Source: Cordilura impudica
Taxonomy: Eukaryota > Arthropoda > Insecta > Diptera > Scathophagidae
Assembly (NCBI GenBank): GCA_963682025.1
Contig: OY821517.1
Location: forward strand, 24,781,620-24,845,619
DNA: 64,000 nucleotides
Reading direction: 5' to 3'
Below, one piece after another: positions 34,650 through 45,077 of the stretch. The notes under the pieces were generated by a model that saw only the letters and a program-made list of their open reading frames with translations, did no database searches and was not told where the DNA came from. The stretch's first letter is position 1. Each line of letters starts with the position of its first letter. The position numbers were made by a program, and so were the translations under genes.

Positions 34650-35440
34650 ATTATATAATATTTCACAGTACAACACTTTTGATCTGTTGCATCTGTTAGT
34701 AGCCCCAAAAATAAGAACTTCTGCATCATTCGTTTCGTCAAGTTGGCTGCCATTATAATTTAATGGCCATACGCATTTTTTGCTCAAGGTGGATTTTTAT
34801 CACTTTTTGTATATTTTAACACGGTTATAACTCGGTAACCGTACGGAATATCTCTTTTGTGTCTCAAACAAAGTTGTTGATATTGAATAGGGAGGAAAAG
34901 AAGCGGAACAAACCTAACCGAAAAAAGTGCATCCAGTGCCTTAAAAATCGCAATAATGCCCATTCCCCCCATTTTTCCCCATTTTCACTTTTATTGCTAA
35001 ATAACTGGAATATCTCTTTTGTGTCTGAAACAAAGTTGTAGATATTGAATGGGAGAAAAAAATGGAAAAATCTACCCGAAAAAGTGCATCCAGTACCTTA
35101 AAAATCGCAAAAATGCCCATTTTCCCCACATTTTCACCTTTTTTGCTTGATAACTGGAATATATCTTTTGTGTCTGAAACAAAGTTGCAGATATTGAATA
35201 GGACAAAAAACAAGCGGAACAAACCTACCCGAAAAAGTGCATCCAGTGCCTTAAAAATCACAAAAATTCCCATTGTTTCCCCATTTTTACCTTTTTTTGC
35301 AAAAAAAAAAATTGGTATGGCCATTAAATTATAATGGCAGCCAACTTTACAAAACTAATGATGCAGAAATTCTACTTTCAGGTGCAATTGTCAGAATTGA
35401 GTCCCAATATGATGTGTTGTACTGTGTTATGCATTGTTCT
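34650..35440. mobile_element. Foldback MITE with three internal ~148-bp tandem repeats
   Basis: Left arm: CACAGTACAACAC, AACTTCTGCATCATTCG, TTGGCTGCCATTATAATTTA, ATGGCCATAC. The right arm (35310-35440) is the reverse complement of the same blocks. Between them three units begin GGAATATCTCTTTTGTGTCT (about 34848, 35008, 35156) and include AAAGTGCATCCAGT, CCTTAAAAATC and CCCATT. The 90- and 127-residue frames in this block come from the repeat and are not genes. 34316-34649 holds no recognised feature. Confidence 0.82.
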
Positions 35441-35892
35441 ACATTTTATTATTCCAAATATAAAAGGTTTTTTTTTATTATTTTATTATATTTAACAACA
35501 AAATTACATTAGTTAATGCATAATTTATACAGTGATTTCTTTTCAGCAGACATCACGCACATAACTTATTTACACTTAAATTTTACTTTGCCAACAACAA
35601 TAAAACGAATAATTTCCAACTGTAAAAATTATAACGAGCATACAATTATTTCACTTATGCATGCATGTAACAGTGGCAAAACACACACACACACAGAGGC
35701 AGAAACACACAGCTACACAAATGTAACATTAGAAAGTTTTTACACAATTTCATGTTGTGAACAATTTATTTGTTATAAAGGGAATCAAAAAAAAAAAGAA
35801 AATTAAATTTAAATTTAAATTATAGAAAAAATGCTTTAAAGCTTTACAATGTTAATGGATTTCATCAATTTAATAAAAATATAAAAACCAAG
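35441..35892. other. No recognisable gene
   Basis: AT-rich with a short (CA)n run near 35680. No coding or repeat family is recognised. Confidence 0.4.
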
Positions 35893-36055
35893 TCAGCATT
35901 TGGAAGATTGTTTTAACAAAAATCACCTTACTGCGACTTCTTCGACCACTTTTGATGATTCCAAATTCTTAAATCTTTTCCGTTATCAAAAATGGCTTGA
36001 AAAAATTCACGCTAGTCTTAAAATGTGATTTATTGAAAATACGATAATAAAATGT
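35893..36055. repeat. Unclassified ~150 bp repeat (pair with 24268-24420)
   Basis: It shares GAAGATTGTTTTAA, ACTTCTTCGACCACTTTTGA, TGATT and GTGATTTATTGAAAA with the copy at 24.3 kb. The minus-strand frame at 35969-36247 partly overlaps it and has no recognised domain. Confidence 0.55.
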
Positions 36056-36269
36056 ACAACAATCGCAAATATCATCATGCTGGGCATTGAAATGTGATTG
36101 TTTTGATCGCAGCTGGATGATGAAAAACTGTTTGTCATGTTGCTGTTTTTGTTTATCAGCAACAGCATGCACCAGTATGTGAATTTTTTCGCTTATGTTT
36201 TTAGCTGCTTTTAAATACATCAGTTCATGTTTAACAAAATTGTACATGCACGATTTTCAGATAACACGA

Positions 36270-37795
36270 TTATTTTATTTATTTTATTAATTATTGCATA
36301 TTTTATTAATATTATATATTTTATTCAATTTATTTATTTTTGAAATTATTTTATTATCTATTTTAGTTATTTTATAATCTATTTTAGTTATTTTATTAAA
36401 TTTAAATATTTTATTTAGTACATTTATTTTATTTCTTTAATTTATTGAGTCAATTTTATATTTTTAACTTATCAAATTTATTTTATTTAATATATTTTAT
36501 TTAATTTATTCTTTTTATCTTATTTATTATTTTCTTTATTCAATTTATTTTATTTATTATATTTTTGCTATTTATTTTATAAATAATATATCTTATTTAT
36601 TTATATATTTTATTTATATTATTTATTTTATAAATTTAATTTTTTATGTAATTAACTATATTTATTTAGTAATTTAATCCGCTAATTTATTTTATTTACT
36701 TTATTTATGATATTTTTTATTAATTATATTCACTGTATTCATTTTATTCATTTTATGGCGGTATGACATAAAGCCGCAGGAAATAAGGCCCCAAAAAGTT
36801 GTTAATAACGCAACAACAACGATATTTGGGGTATTATTTCCTTTTTCGGGGCTTTATTTCATTTTTTTATTGGGGTCTTATTTCATAATGAAATACAGCC
36901 CCATCTCAAGAAATGAAACAATATCCCAATATTATTTTTGAGGTGTTATTTCATTTTCTCTAAAATCAACATTCTTCCAGAATTCATGTTAAATAACGTT
37001 ACACATACATAAAATTATACAACACTATGTGTGTGTTTATTAAATTTGTTAATTTGTTGGTAATAAACAAGAGTTTGTTTTTTTTTCTGTTGATTTGTGA
37101 ATTGGCTATACTGATTAGCATACCTTTAGGGTCTTTATTTAATGAAAGAATAAAATTACCTAGAATTCGCACTCGAATTTCGAGGGCCGCAATCTGCTAG
37201 TTTTAATTATTTTATTTACTTTATTGATTATATTTATTTATTTATTCAATTTATTTTATTTCCATATTTATGTTATTTATTTTGTTTAATTTTTTTAATT
37301 GATTTAAACTATTTTATATATTCTATTTATTTTATCTATTTTATATATTTTATTCATTTTATTTTTTGTTTAATAGACTTTACTAGTTTTAGTTATTTTA
37401 GTTGTTTTATTTAATTTATTAATTTATTAATATAATATATTTTATTTTATTTATTTAATTTATTTAAATATTTTTTTTTACTTCATTCATTTTATTTGTT
37501 TCGAAATTTATTTATTTTATTTATTGAATCTATTTTATTCATTTTAGTTTTTTAAATTATATCATTTATTTTATTTACGTATTAAATCTTGTTTGTTTAA
37601 TTTATTCTATTTATTTTATTTATTCAATTTGTTTTATTTATTTTCTTTATTATATGTATGTTATTTATTTTGTTTATATTATTTATCTTACTTTTTATTA
37701 TTATTTATTTATTTATTTTATTTTATATTTTTTTTATTTTTTTTTTATTTTTATTTATATATTATTTATTTAATTTTTTTTATGAACACGTGGAT
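36270..37795. repeat. Low-complexity (TTTATT/TATTTTA)n tract, split by a Helitron-like fragment
   Basis: Two long blocks (36270-36755 and 37203-37790) made almost only of TTTATTTTATTTA-like words. Between them lie about 200 bp with repeated GGGGnnTTATTTC words and then a Helitron-like 3' end. The 121-residue frame at 37593-37958 is a low-complexity artefact. Confidence 0.88.
36990..37200 (+). mobile_element. Helitron-like element copy 7, 3' fragment
   Basis: It keeps TTACACATACATAAAATTAT, the hairpin CGCACTCGAATTTCGAGGGC and the end GCAATCTGCTAG|T. The 5' two-fifths are missing. Confidence 0.78.
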
Positions 37796-37944
37796 TATAA
37801 TTATACATGAATCATTCATGAAACAAATGCTACAAACGCAAAGACCACAACAACAACAATTACAGACACACAATACAAAATATAAGAATAACAACAATAA
37901 AAAGAATAACATAGAAAAGTCATATTATTTTCCATATTTTTTTT

Positions 37945-38119
37945 TACATTTTCATTGATATCTCGGGCCCTATTGAACCGATTTTGCTGATTTTAAAGAG
38001 CAACCTGCTCAGGATGTTAATGAATAATTTGAACTCAAAATTAGCAGCTGACCTATTGAGGGCTTGATCATGATTTCCACAAACGGACAGACGGATATCG
38101 CTCTATCTACTCCGCTTGT
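37945..38119 (+). repeat. Fly interspersed repeat, left part (right part at 41241-41275)
   Basis: ATATCTCGGGCCCTATTGAA, CTTGATCATGATTTCCACAA, ACGGACAGACGGATATCGCT and TACTCCGCTTGTTAT match the 26.0-26.5 kb repeat. The matching continuation ATTTTATGGGATACAGATTT appears at about 41237-41258, beyond the transposon. Confidence 0.75.
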
Positions 38120-38337
38120 TATATATATGGGCGATTTCATGTCAAGTGCACCAACTTTTGAAACCGATGTCTTCCGATCGGGATGAAATTTGCACCAAGG
38201 TTAGTCCTATTAGATAGTAGTTTAGACACAATTTTTCAACAAGATTGGTCCAGATCTCTCTGAGTTAGAGGGGATCAAAATTTGACATTTTGGACAAACA
38301 GGTGTTTTTTCTCATCCATGTAACTTATTACCTATTG

Positions 38338-38970
38338 TTCTTAGAAAATTTTCTCCTAAATAGTTTAGATAGCTATTTCTTCAGTATTTCGGAAAAAAAA
38401 TACTTAAAAAAAAAAAAAAATTTGTAGACTTTTTTTTGCTAAATTAAAGCATTTTTTGCCTTTTTTCCAAAAAGGGCATTTTTTTTTTATTTTTTCATAA
38501 GAAAGCTTAGGATTTTTCCTTTAAGAGCTTTTTGGTCGCTTAGTGGGATGGGAGTGGGATATCTATCAAAATAAATATTTTGTAACTCAAGACAACGGTT
38601 CTTCAATTTTTCACAAATGCACTATTTTGAATTTTTTCCTATTTGTGTCTAAAAAATTTTCTCCCAAATAGTTTAGATAGCTATTTCTTCAGTATTTCGG
38701 AAAAAAAATACTTAAAAAAAATAAAAAAAATTTGTAGACTTTTTTTTGCTAAATTAAAGCATTTTTTGCCTTTTTTTCCAAAAAGGGCATTTTTTTTTTT
38801 TTTTTGTATTTTTTCATAAGAAAGCTTAGGATTTTTCCTTTAAGAGCTTTTTGGTCGCTTAGTGGGATGGGAGTGGGATATCTATCAAAATAAATGTTTT
38901 GTAACTCAAGACAACGGTTTTTAAATTTTTCGGAAATGCACTATTTAGAATTTTTTCCGATTTGTGTCTA
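38338..38970. repeat. ~311-bp tandem duplication within left TIR arm
   Basis: The block from AAATTTTCTCCTAAATAG through AGCTTAGGATTTTTCC and GGATGGGAGTGGGATATC to TTTGTGTCTAAAA appears at about 38345-38653 and again at 38658-38972. Only one copy is present in the right arm. Confidence 0.88.
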
Positions 38971-39060
38971 AAACCTTACAAATAAAACTTATACTGAGAA
39001 ACTAGACAAACTAAACTTTCCGAAGGTATGTAACATACCTTCATAACATAACAGAATAGA

Positions 39061-40364
39061 ATGGTTTTCTGTATCCTGAAAGAGTTATTTGCAACATTTC
39101 AATCTGAACACGAGGATGTTAGAATTGGCTTCACGAAATTAACCCAAATGAGGCCAAAACATTGCGTTTTGGCAGAAAGCAACGGAACTCACACAGTATT
39201 CGTTTGCATTTACTATGAAAATGTTAAACTGATGTTGAAGGAAATCAACTTGAAGTATTTAACAGATGATTCGGCAGAAGATTTACACGATTACCGCGAT
39301 TGCCTTAAATTGACTATGTGTCCTAATGCAACAACTTCTTGCCACTTAGGTGAATGTACCAATTGTCCGAAAACCACATTCATCAAAGAAAATTTAATCA
39401 ACTCTTTAGATCGAGAATATATAGAGGAGGTCAAATTTGATTCTTGGATTCAGACTGACAGATGCACATTGAAAACAATCATTTTAAATGTGGATGATTT
39501 TGTGGAAGATTGCTAAACTTGAGAAACCATGACTTTTTAGTCAAAGAGCAATGGTCATTCTTCAAGGATTTGAAGATACATTTGAAGTCTGGTGAATTCG
39601 TTATTTCATATGATTTCGCAGAAAACTATAAATATGTTCTTCAGGATGCCATACAAGCATTCCACTTCAATAACGACCAAGCAACTATATTCACAGTAGT
39701 TATTTACTACATGAAAGATGAAAAACTGGAACACAAAAGTATGGCAATCATATCCGACGATTTAAAACATGATACCGTTGCAGTTTATGAGTACCAGAAG
39801 AGAATGCTAAAATTTCTAAAATCTAAATTTACAGTAAAGAAGGTATACTACGTTTCGGACGGAGCTCGTCAACATGTTAAAAACAAAAGTAACTTGGCAA
39901 ATCTTATGGCCCACGAAAAAGATTTTGGAATGCCAGCTGAGTGGCATTTTCATCCTACTGCTCATGGTAGAGGAGCATGTGATGGTATTGGAGCAAACCT
40001 TAAAAGAAATGCAGCGAAGTATAGCCTCCAGTGCTCTCATCAAGATCGCATCTTAGATGCGACTGCTTTATTCCATTGGACAAAGAGTTATTGTAAAGAA
40101 ACTAAAATAGCTTTTAGTAGCAAAGAGGATCATCAGGAAACATTGAAAACACTGAAGAGCAGATTCGATGCTACGGTAACAATCGATGGCACCGCTCAAT
40201 TCCATGCTTTTATACCGCTTGTCGATGGAAGACCCAAGTTGAAAAAGTTTTCTGCCTCTATTCAATGCGATTTCTTTCCAAAGACAACAAATAAACCAGC
40301 AGCGAAATCAACAGCTGAACCTAGTAACGCCAAGAAAGGATTGACAAAAAAACGCAGTAAATAA
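39061..40364 (+). pseudogene. Unclassified transposase-like gene (N-terminally truncated, one frameshift)
   Basis: The first frame (39061-39516, 151 aa) has LKELFATF, KLTQMRPKHCVLAESNGTHT, and a Cys cluster CPNATTSCHLGECTNCP, then DSWIQTDRCTLKTII. A one-base shift near 39505-39512 moves into the second frame (to 40364). That frame has GEFVISYDFAENYKYVLQDA, QATIFTVVIYY, ISDDLKHDTVAVY, YYVSDGARQHVKNKSNL and EWHFHPTAHGRGACDGIGAN. The spaced Asp residues (YDFAENY, ISDDLKHD, VSDGA) are candidate catalytic residues of an RNase H-like fold, and CDG with HG is characteristic of this repeated metazoan family. I know no settled name. The usual longer N-terminus is missing; the frame starts right after the left arm. 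The Lys-rich C-terminus looks complete. Confidence 0.72.
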
Positions 40365-41275
40365 AGGCGACAAAAAAGCTGGATGAAAGACTGGGTATTT
40401 AAAAATTTACAAGACTTAAATACTAAAATAAATTAAGTATAAAAATAGTTATGATATAAATGGATCTAATGCAATTAAGATTAAATTTTAATAAATTATT
40501 TATCTTTTTATTTTAAATATTATTATTATACATTAATTTAATTATTATTAAAAATAAATAAAAAATAATAATTTTTCAACATTTCTATAGAAAAAAAGCG
40601 ATTTTTTCCTGAGGTTAACATATTCTGAGTATTACAGTATCGAGGGTATAAAATTTTAGTTAGGTATGTTATATACCTTCGGAAAGTTTAGTTTGTCTAG
40701 TTTCTCAGTATAAGTTTTATTTGTAAGGTTTTAGACACAAATAGGAAAAAATTCAAAATAGTGCATTTGTGAAAAATTTAAAAACCGTTGTCTTGAGTTA
40801 CAAAATATTTATTTTGATAGATATCCCACTCACATCCCACTAAGCGACCAAAAAGCTCTTAAAGGAAAAATCCTAAGCTTTCTTATGAAAAAATAAAAAA
40901 AAAAAAAAATGCCCTTTTTGGATAAAAAGGCAAAAAAATGCTTTAATTTAGCAAAAAAAAAAGTCTACAAAATTTTTGTTTTTTTTTTAAGTATTTTTTT
41001 CCGAAATACTGAAAAAATAGCTATCTAAACTATTTGGGAGAAAATTTTCTAAGAACAATAGGTAATAAGTTAAAAGGATGAGAAAAAACACCTGTTTGGC
41101 CAAAATGTCAAATTTTGATCCCCTCTAACTCAGAGAGATCTGGACCAATCTTGTTGAAAAATTGTGTCTAAAGTACTATCCAATCGGAAGACATCGGTTT
41201 CAAAAGTTGGTGCACTTGACATGAAATCCCCCATATATTTTATGGGATACAGATTTTTTTTTCTATTTACAGATC

Positions 41276-42545
41276 TTATTGAATTTTAACCATTCGCTAG
41301 CTGTTTTTTTTCTTCTCTCTATTAACATTTTACAAACTTTTAAATTGCACTAACTACTTTACGGACATTCTTTACAAACAAGTTCATCATGCTACGAATT
41401 CAAGACATTTTGTGTTGCCCTAAAGCATGCACTTCACAAGTATTTGTTTTCATATTTATTAATTCCTGTTGAAATATTTTAGTTTTAACAAAAGTTGAAG
41501 ATGAGTGTGTGAGTGCAAATTAAATATAAAGTTTGTATGTTTTTCGACAATCTATGAAGAAAATGTTTCGAAAAACATACGATGAGTGGGTGGAATTTTC
41601 AAGAAGAGTTAAAGTGATCAGAAGCGAAAAAGATAGCAGATTGATTTTATTACGAGTATTTAAAAAAAAATCAAGAAAAGATTACCCAGCAAAAGGAAAG
41701 AAATGAGAAATTTTATTACATTAAAAAAATAAAATTCATAAATGTTTTTGTTTTAGTTCTTGTTATGATTTTTGCATAGAAATGTGAAGCACCACTCTTA
41801 AGAAAGCGACCACAAGGAGGAAAATTTATAACAAGAGTGAGTGGCCTCATCAAAGTCGATCATGTAAGAAAATAGTTATTCAGTCAACTTTTATATAAAT
41901 TTTTTCACTGATATCTACGTTGACTATTCCATACGATATTGGGCTGGAAATTTTTTCAAGAGATTTTTTACAAGAAAGTGTAGAATTTTAGTTATCAAGT
42001 ATCGTGTGCATATTGATGCTTTTGTTTTGCTCAATACTGCAGCTGCAAGAAGTAATACGTTTAAATTATTATTTGGCACATATTCAGAGCCACATGTTCA
42101 TGTACATGCATATATACAAACAAAACACAATACATATACATATGTATACGAATGCATGTAATCATGTTGCGTTTATAAAACTAAGACATGTTTGCTATAC
42201 ACTCACTTCAAGCCGAACACGGACAAATATTTTTCACTACTCTATAAATCGGGACTATATAAGATTTCTCCAATAAGCAAATAGATTTCTAGATTTGCAT
42301 ATTTTGTATACATATATAAAAAACAGAAAACAAATCCGGAATTTACTTATGTAGGATACCAAAAAATAGCATAGAAAACTATTGATAAACAAAAAGAAGT
42401 GCGCAAATCAAACTCAGTCAGAACTTAAATAATTGCAACCCTGCATCATTTTGGCGCCCTGAGCATATTCGAAATATCTTGAGGAAACTCTGAGAGAACA
42501 AACTAAGAAGTGAGATCGAAAAAATCATAACACACGTTCTTCCCC
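41276..42545. other. No gene recognised
   Basis: AT-rich DNA. The 90-residue frame at 42004-42276 lies in a TACATATGTA-rich stretch and has no domain. (CA)n occurs at 42547-42560. Confidence 0.4.
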
Positions 42546-42698
42546 TTCACACACACACACTGAATAAAAAACTCGTACATATATGTAAAATAACATAGCT
42601 CAACAGAACAAACACATATAATTAAAGAACACACACAAATTCCTAGGTCAAAATTTCTAAAAATTCTACAATTTTGTCTTGTAGACAATAATTATTTT

Positions 42699-43794
42699 AT
42701 GTATGGCGAAAAAATTTACAATCAAGTATATGGAATGCCAATGGGTAACCCACTTTCCCCAACCATTGCAGATATTATTCTAGACAATTTAATCGAAGAA
42801 GTAATTTCAAAATTAAAAAGAGAAAATATATTTATTAAATACATAGTTAAATATGTAGATGATATCCTGGCAATCATAAATATTGATGATAAAGATAAAA
42901 TCCTTAACACCCTTAATAAGTATCACCAGAAAATTCAGTTTACCATTGAAATGGATTCAAAAAATGAAATCACGTTCTTGAATACTAAACTATTCCGAAA
43001 TAATAGTACAATAACAATTGACTGGTTCTCCAAGGAAACTGCGTCAGGGAGAATCATCAACTTTAACTCAACACAACCAAGATCACAAATCATTAACACA
43101 GCAAAAAATCTAATTTTTCGGGTACTAAATATCAGCGACAAACAGTTTCACACAAAAAACATTTAAAAAAATTATAGAAATTCTAGTCAACAACAGTTTC
43201 CCAAAAAAATTAATCAGTAATTTAATTGACGATGTGAGCAGAAAAATTAAAAATAATAAGAACAACACTAATAATAATACAGAAGATACCAGGAAAAAAT
43301 TTTACAGTGTTAAATACATCCCTGAGATTACGGACAATAAGAATATAAGGACAATAATAAAATCAGAAAACATATATTTTGCTTACAAAGCAAACAAAAC
43401 ATTAAGTACGATTTTCTCTAAGGTAAAAGCACCAATAAGGAAAGAACAACAATGCAATGTTGTTTACGAAATTGGATGTGATGGAAGAGATAATGAAAAC
43501 TGCATTTTAATTTATATAGGCACTACTAAAAGAAATTTAGAAACCAGAATTAACGAACAAAAAACAGACATTTTAAAACAAAAAGAATCCACGGCACTAG
43601 CTCAACACATCATGAACACTTCTCACAAACCAAATTTTGACAATGTAAAAGTGTTAGACATTGAAAGTACTGAGAGAAAACGATATACAATAGAGAGCCT
43701 TCGTATTCAGCAACAAATACACAAAACAATGAACCACAAAGAAGACACAGATAATATAAACGCCAGCTACAGCGTTGCATTACGATACAAATAA
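42699..43794 (+). pseudogene. Penelope-like RT with GIY-YIG endonuclease, one frameshift
   Basis: The first frame (42699-43166) has QVYGMPMGNPLSPTIADIIL (RT motif with Gly-Met-Pro-Met-Gly) and IVKYVDDILAI, where YVDD is the catalytic pair of Asp. It continues with FTIEMDSKNEITFLNTKLFR, FSKETASGR and IINTAKNLIFRVLNIS. A one-base slip in an A-run near 43165 moves to a second frame that runs through KIIEILVNNSFPKKL to 43794, with NVVYEIGCDG and LIYIGTTKRNLETRINEQ, the GIY-YIG nuclease. The N-terminal fingers are missing. Apart from the slip it is open to the end, so it is a young copy. It aligns along the shared part with element A at 4.7-5.6 kb, and both end with MNHKEDT. Confidence 0.88.
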
Positions 43795-43965
43795 TTTAAA
43801 CTGTGATATTAAACTAAACCGTGTTGTAATAAATGTTCAAATTTATGCTTTATGTTAGTTCAAAATTAATTAAAATTTATTTAAATGTGATATAATCCCA
43901 GATTATTGTAAGTTTTAATTGTTTTTGTATTGAATTTGTATTAATGTTATGCTTTATTTATTAAA

Positions 43966-44014
43966 CCGACGAATTCCCTTGAAAAAGTCGACAAAATATC
44001 GACGAAACGTCGGG
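43966..44014 (+). ncRNA. Hammerhead-like RNA motif in Penelope-like 3' region (B)
   Basis: Order: CCGACG, AATTCCCTTGAAAAA, helix GTCGA/TCGAC closing a CAAAATA loop, GAAA, CGTCGG. CCGACG pairs with CGTCGG. Compared with element A, the inner helix differs at three base pairs and pairing is kept each time. The CUGAnGA core is not canonical. Confidence 0.5.
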
Positions 44015-44718
44015 AAAAATATGTAATTAATTTGTTTTATTTACATCAACAACAATAGGCCCAAATAGCTTAATAAAGGAAACTTTAAAACACATATTTT
44101 TTTTATTTTCATATCAATTATGTGTGTTTCTAAATTTTGTACGGTGCCAAACTCAATCATGACTGTGTTTCGTTTTAATATTTCGTCAGTTCTAAACAAA
44201 CATTTTTCTATCACGTATTTTTTGTTTCGGACACACATAAATCACACACATTCGAGTGTAGATTATTTTAAGTTAATTTTCTTGCATGTGTACTAATGTG
44301 CTCCAAAAAAAAATATGAGAGTAATTGACTAGGACGCCCCCAAAAAATATGTATTTGAGTGTAAAATAAAAAAAATTAGGACAATCGGACAAGAGGAACA
44401 CATGGGAAAAATATGATTTTTTTTTTAAATTTCTTAAAATTCTTAATATTTTAAATTGATCTGGAATTATAAAGATTAGAAAATCGTAATAAGCAGTAAA
44501 TTATCTTTCTAATAAGGTAATAAAAACAAAACTTGGTTTAAAAAAAACCAAGGTATTGCAATTGGTCCGGGCAACTAATGTGTCACAGAACGCTTAATCA
44601 AGAAGTTCGAGCCCAAATTTTGAAATTTGCAGAAATAATGTAATGCAAAAACATTTTTGTACTTTACTAACTCCAAGGTACTCAATTAAAAAGTATTTTT
44701 TTATCATGTGCTTTGCAA

Positions 44719-45077
44719 ACTCATATCGGATACTATATTTATATGGTGACTAGGTCGAAAAATGGACCGATCCTGACCATATTTGTTAAAGTCACTTATA
44801 CTTTGAAAAAATATATACAAACCAAATTTGAGAAAAATTTGTGAAATATTTTTGTTTTTTGATAGATTTAGGTGAAGATCGGGAAGCAGCTCTATATGGG
44901 GCCTACGACTAAGAATTTTAATATAGGGAGTATTTTTGAACTACTGATAAATGGATGTAATAAACACATACAAACCCAATTTGACTGAGATCTATATGAT
45001 AATTTGGAACTTATGGCAATTTATGTCGATTTCATAGGGGGCTAGGTCTGAACATGGACCGATTCTCACCAATTTCA
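44719..45077 (-). repeat. (ACGG)n-core fly repeat fragment
   Basis: From CATATCGGATACTATATT through GACTAGGTCGAAAAATGGAC, GAAGATCGGGAAGCAGCTCT and GGGGGCTAGGTCTGAACATG to CACCAATTTCAAT. It is truncated before the microsatellite. It replaces the 5' part of the transposase gene. Confidence 0.8.

Larger units (their letters stand above)
38120..41240 (+). mobile_element. Long-TIR DNA transposon with transposase-like gene
   Basis: The ends read ATATATGGGCGATTTCATG and, on the other strand, ATATGGGGGATTTCATG. Inverted arms follow with TCAAGTGCACCAACTTTTGA and AAACCGATGTCTTCCGAT, down to CTAAACTTTCCGAAGGTATG near 39030 and its complement near 40665. The left arm is about 920 bp and the right about 575 bp. 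The difference is a ~311-bp segment present twice on the left. The transposase lies between the arms. It is inserted in the fly repeat at 37.95 kb. Confidence 0.85.
42620..44087 (+). mobile_element. Penelope-like retroelement B, 5'-truncated, 10-bp TSD
   Basis: It is bounded by AAACACATAT at 42610-42619 and 44088-44097, a sequence that occurs once in intact MITE copies. It contains the reverse transcriptase palm, thumb and GIY-YIG endonuclease, then a 3' region with a hammerhead-like motif. Confidence 0.82.

Noticed and set aside
34859..35334. Repeated 60-127 residue frames in both strands
   Set aside because: They come from three tandem 148-bp units inside a foldback element.
35969..36247. 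92-residue minus-strand frame
   Set aside because: Partly overlaps an orphan repeat and shows no motif; kept only as repeat sequence.
37593..37958. 121-residue Leu/Phe/Tyr-rich frame like a membrane protein
   Set aside because: Translation of a (TTTATT)n tract; no start context or conserved motif.
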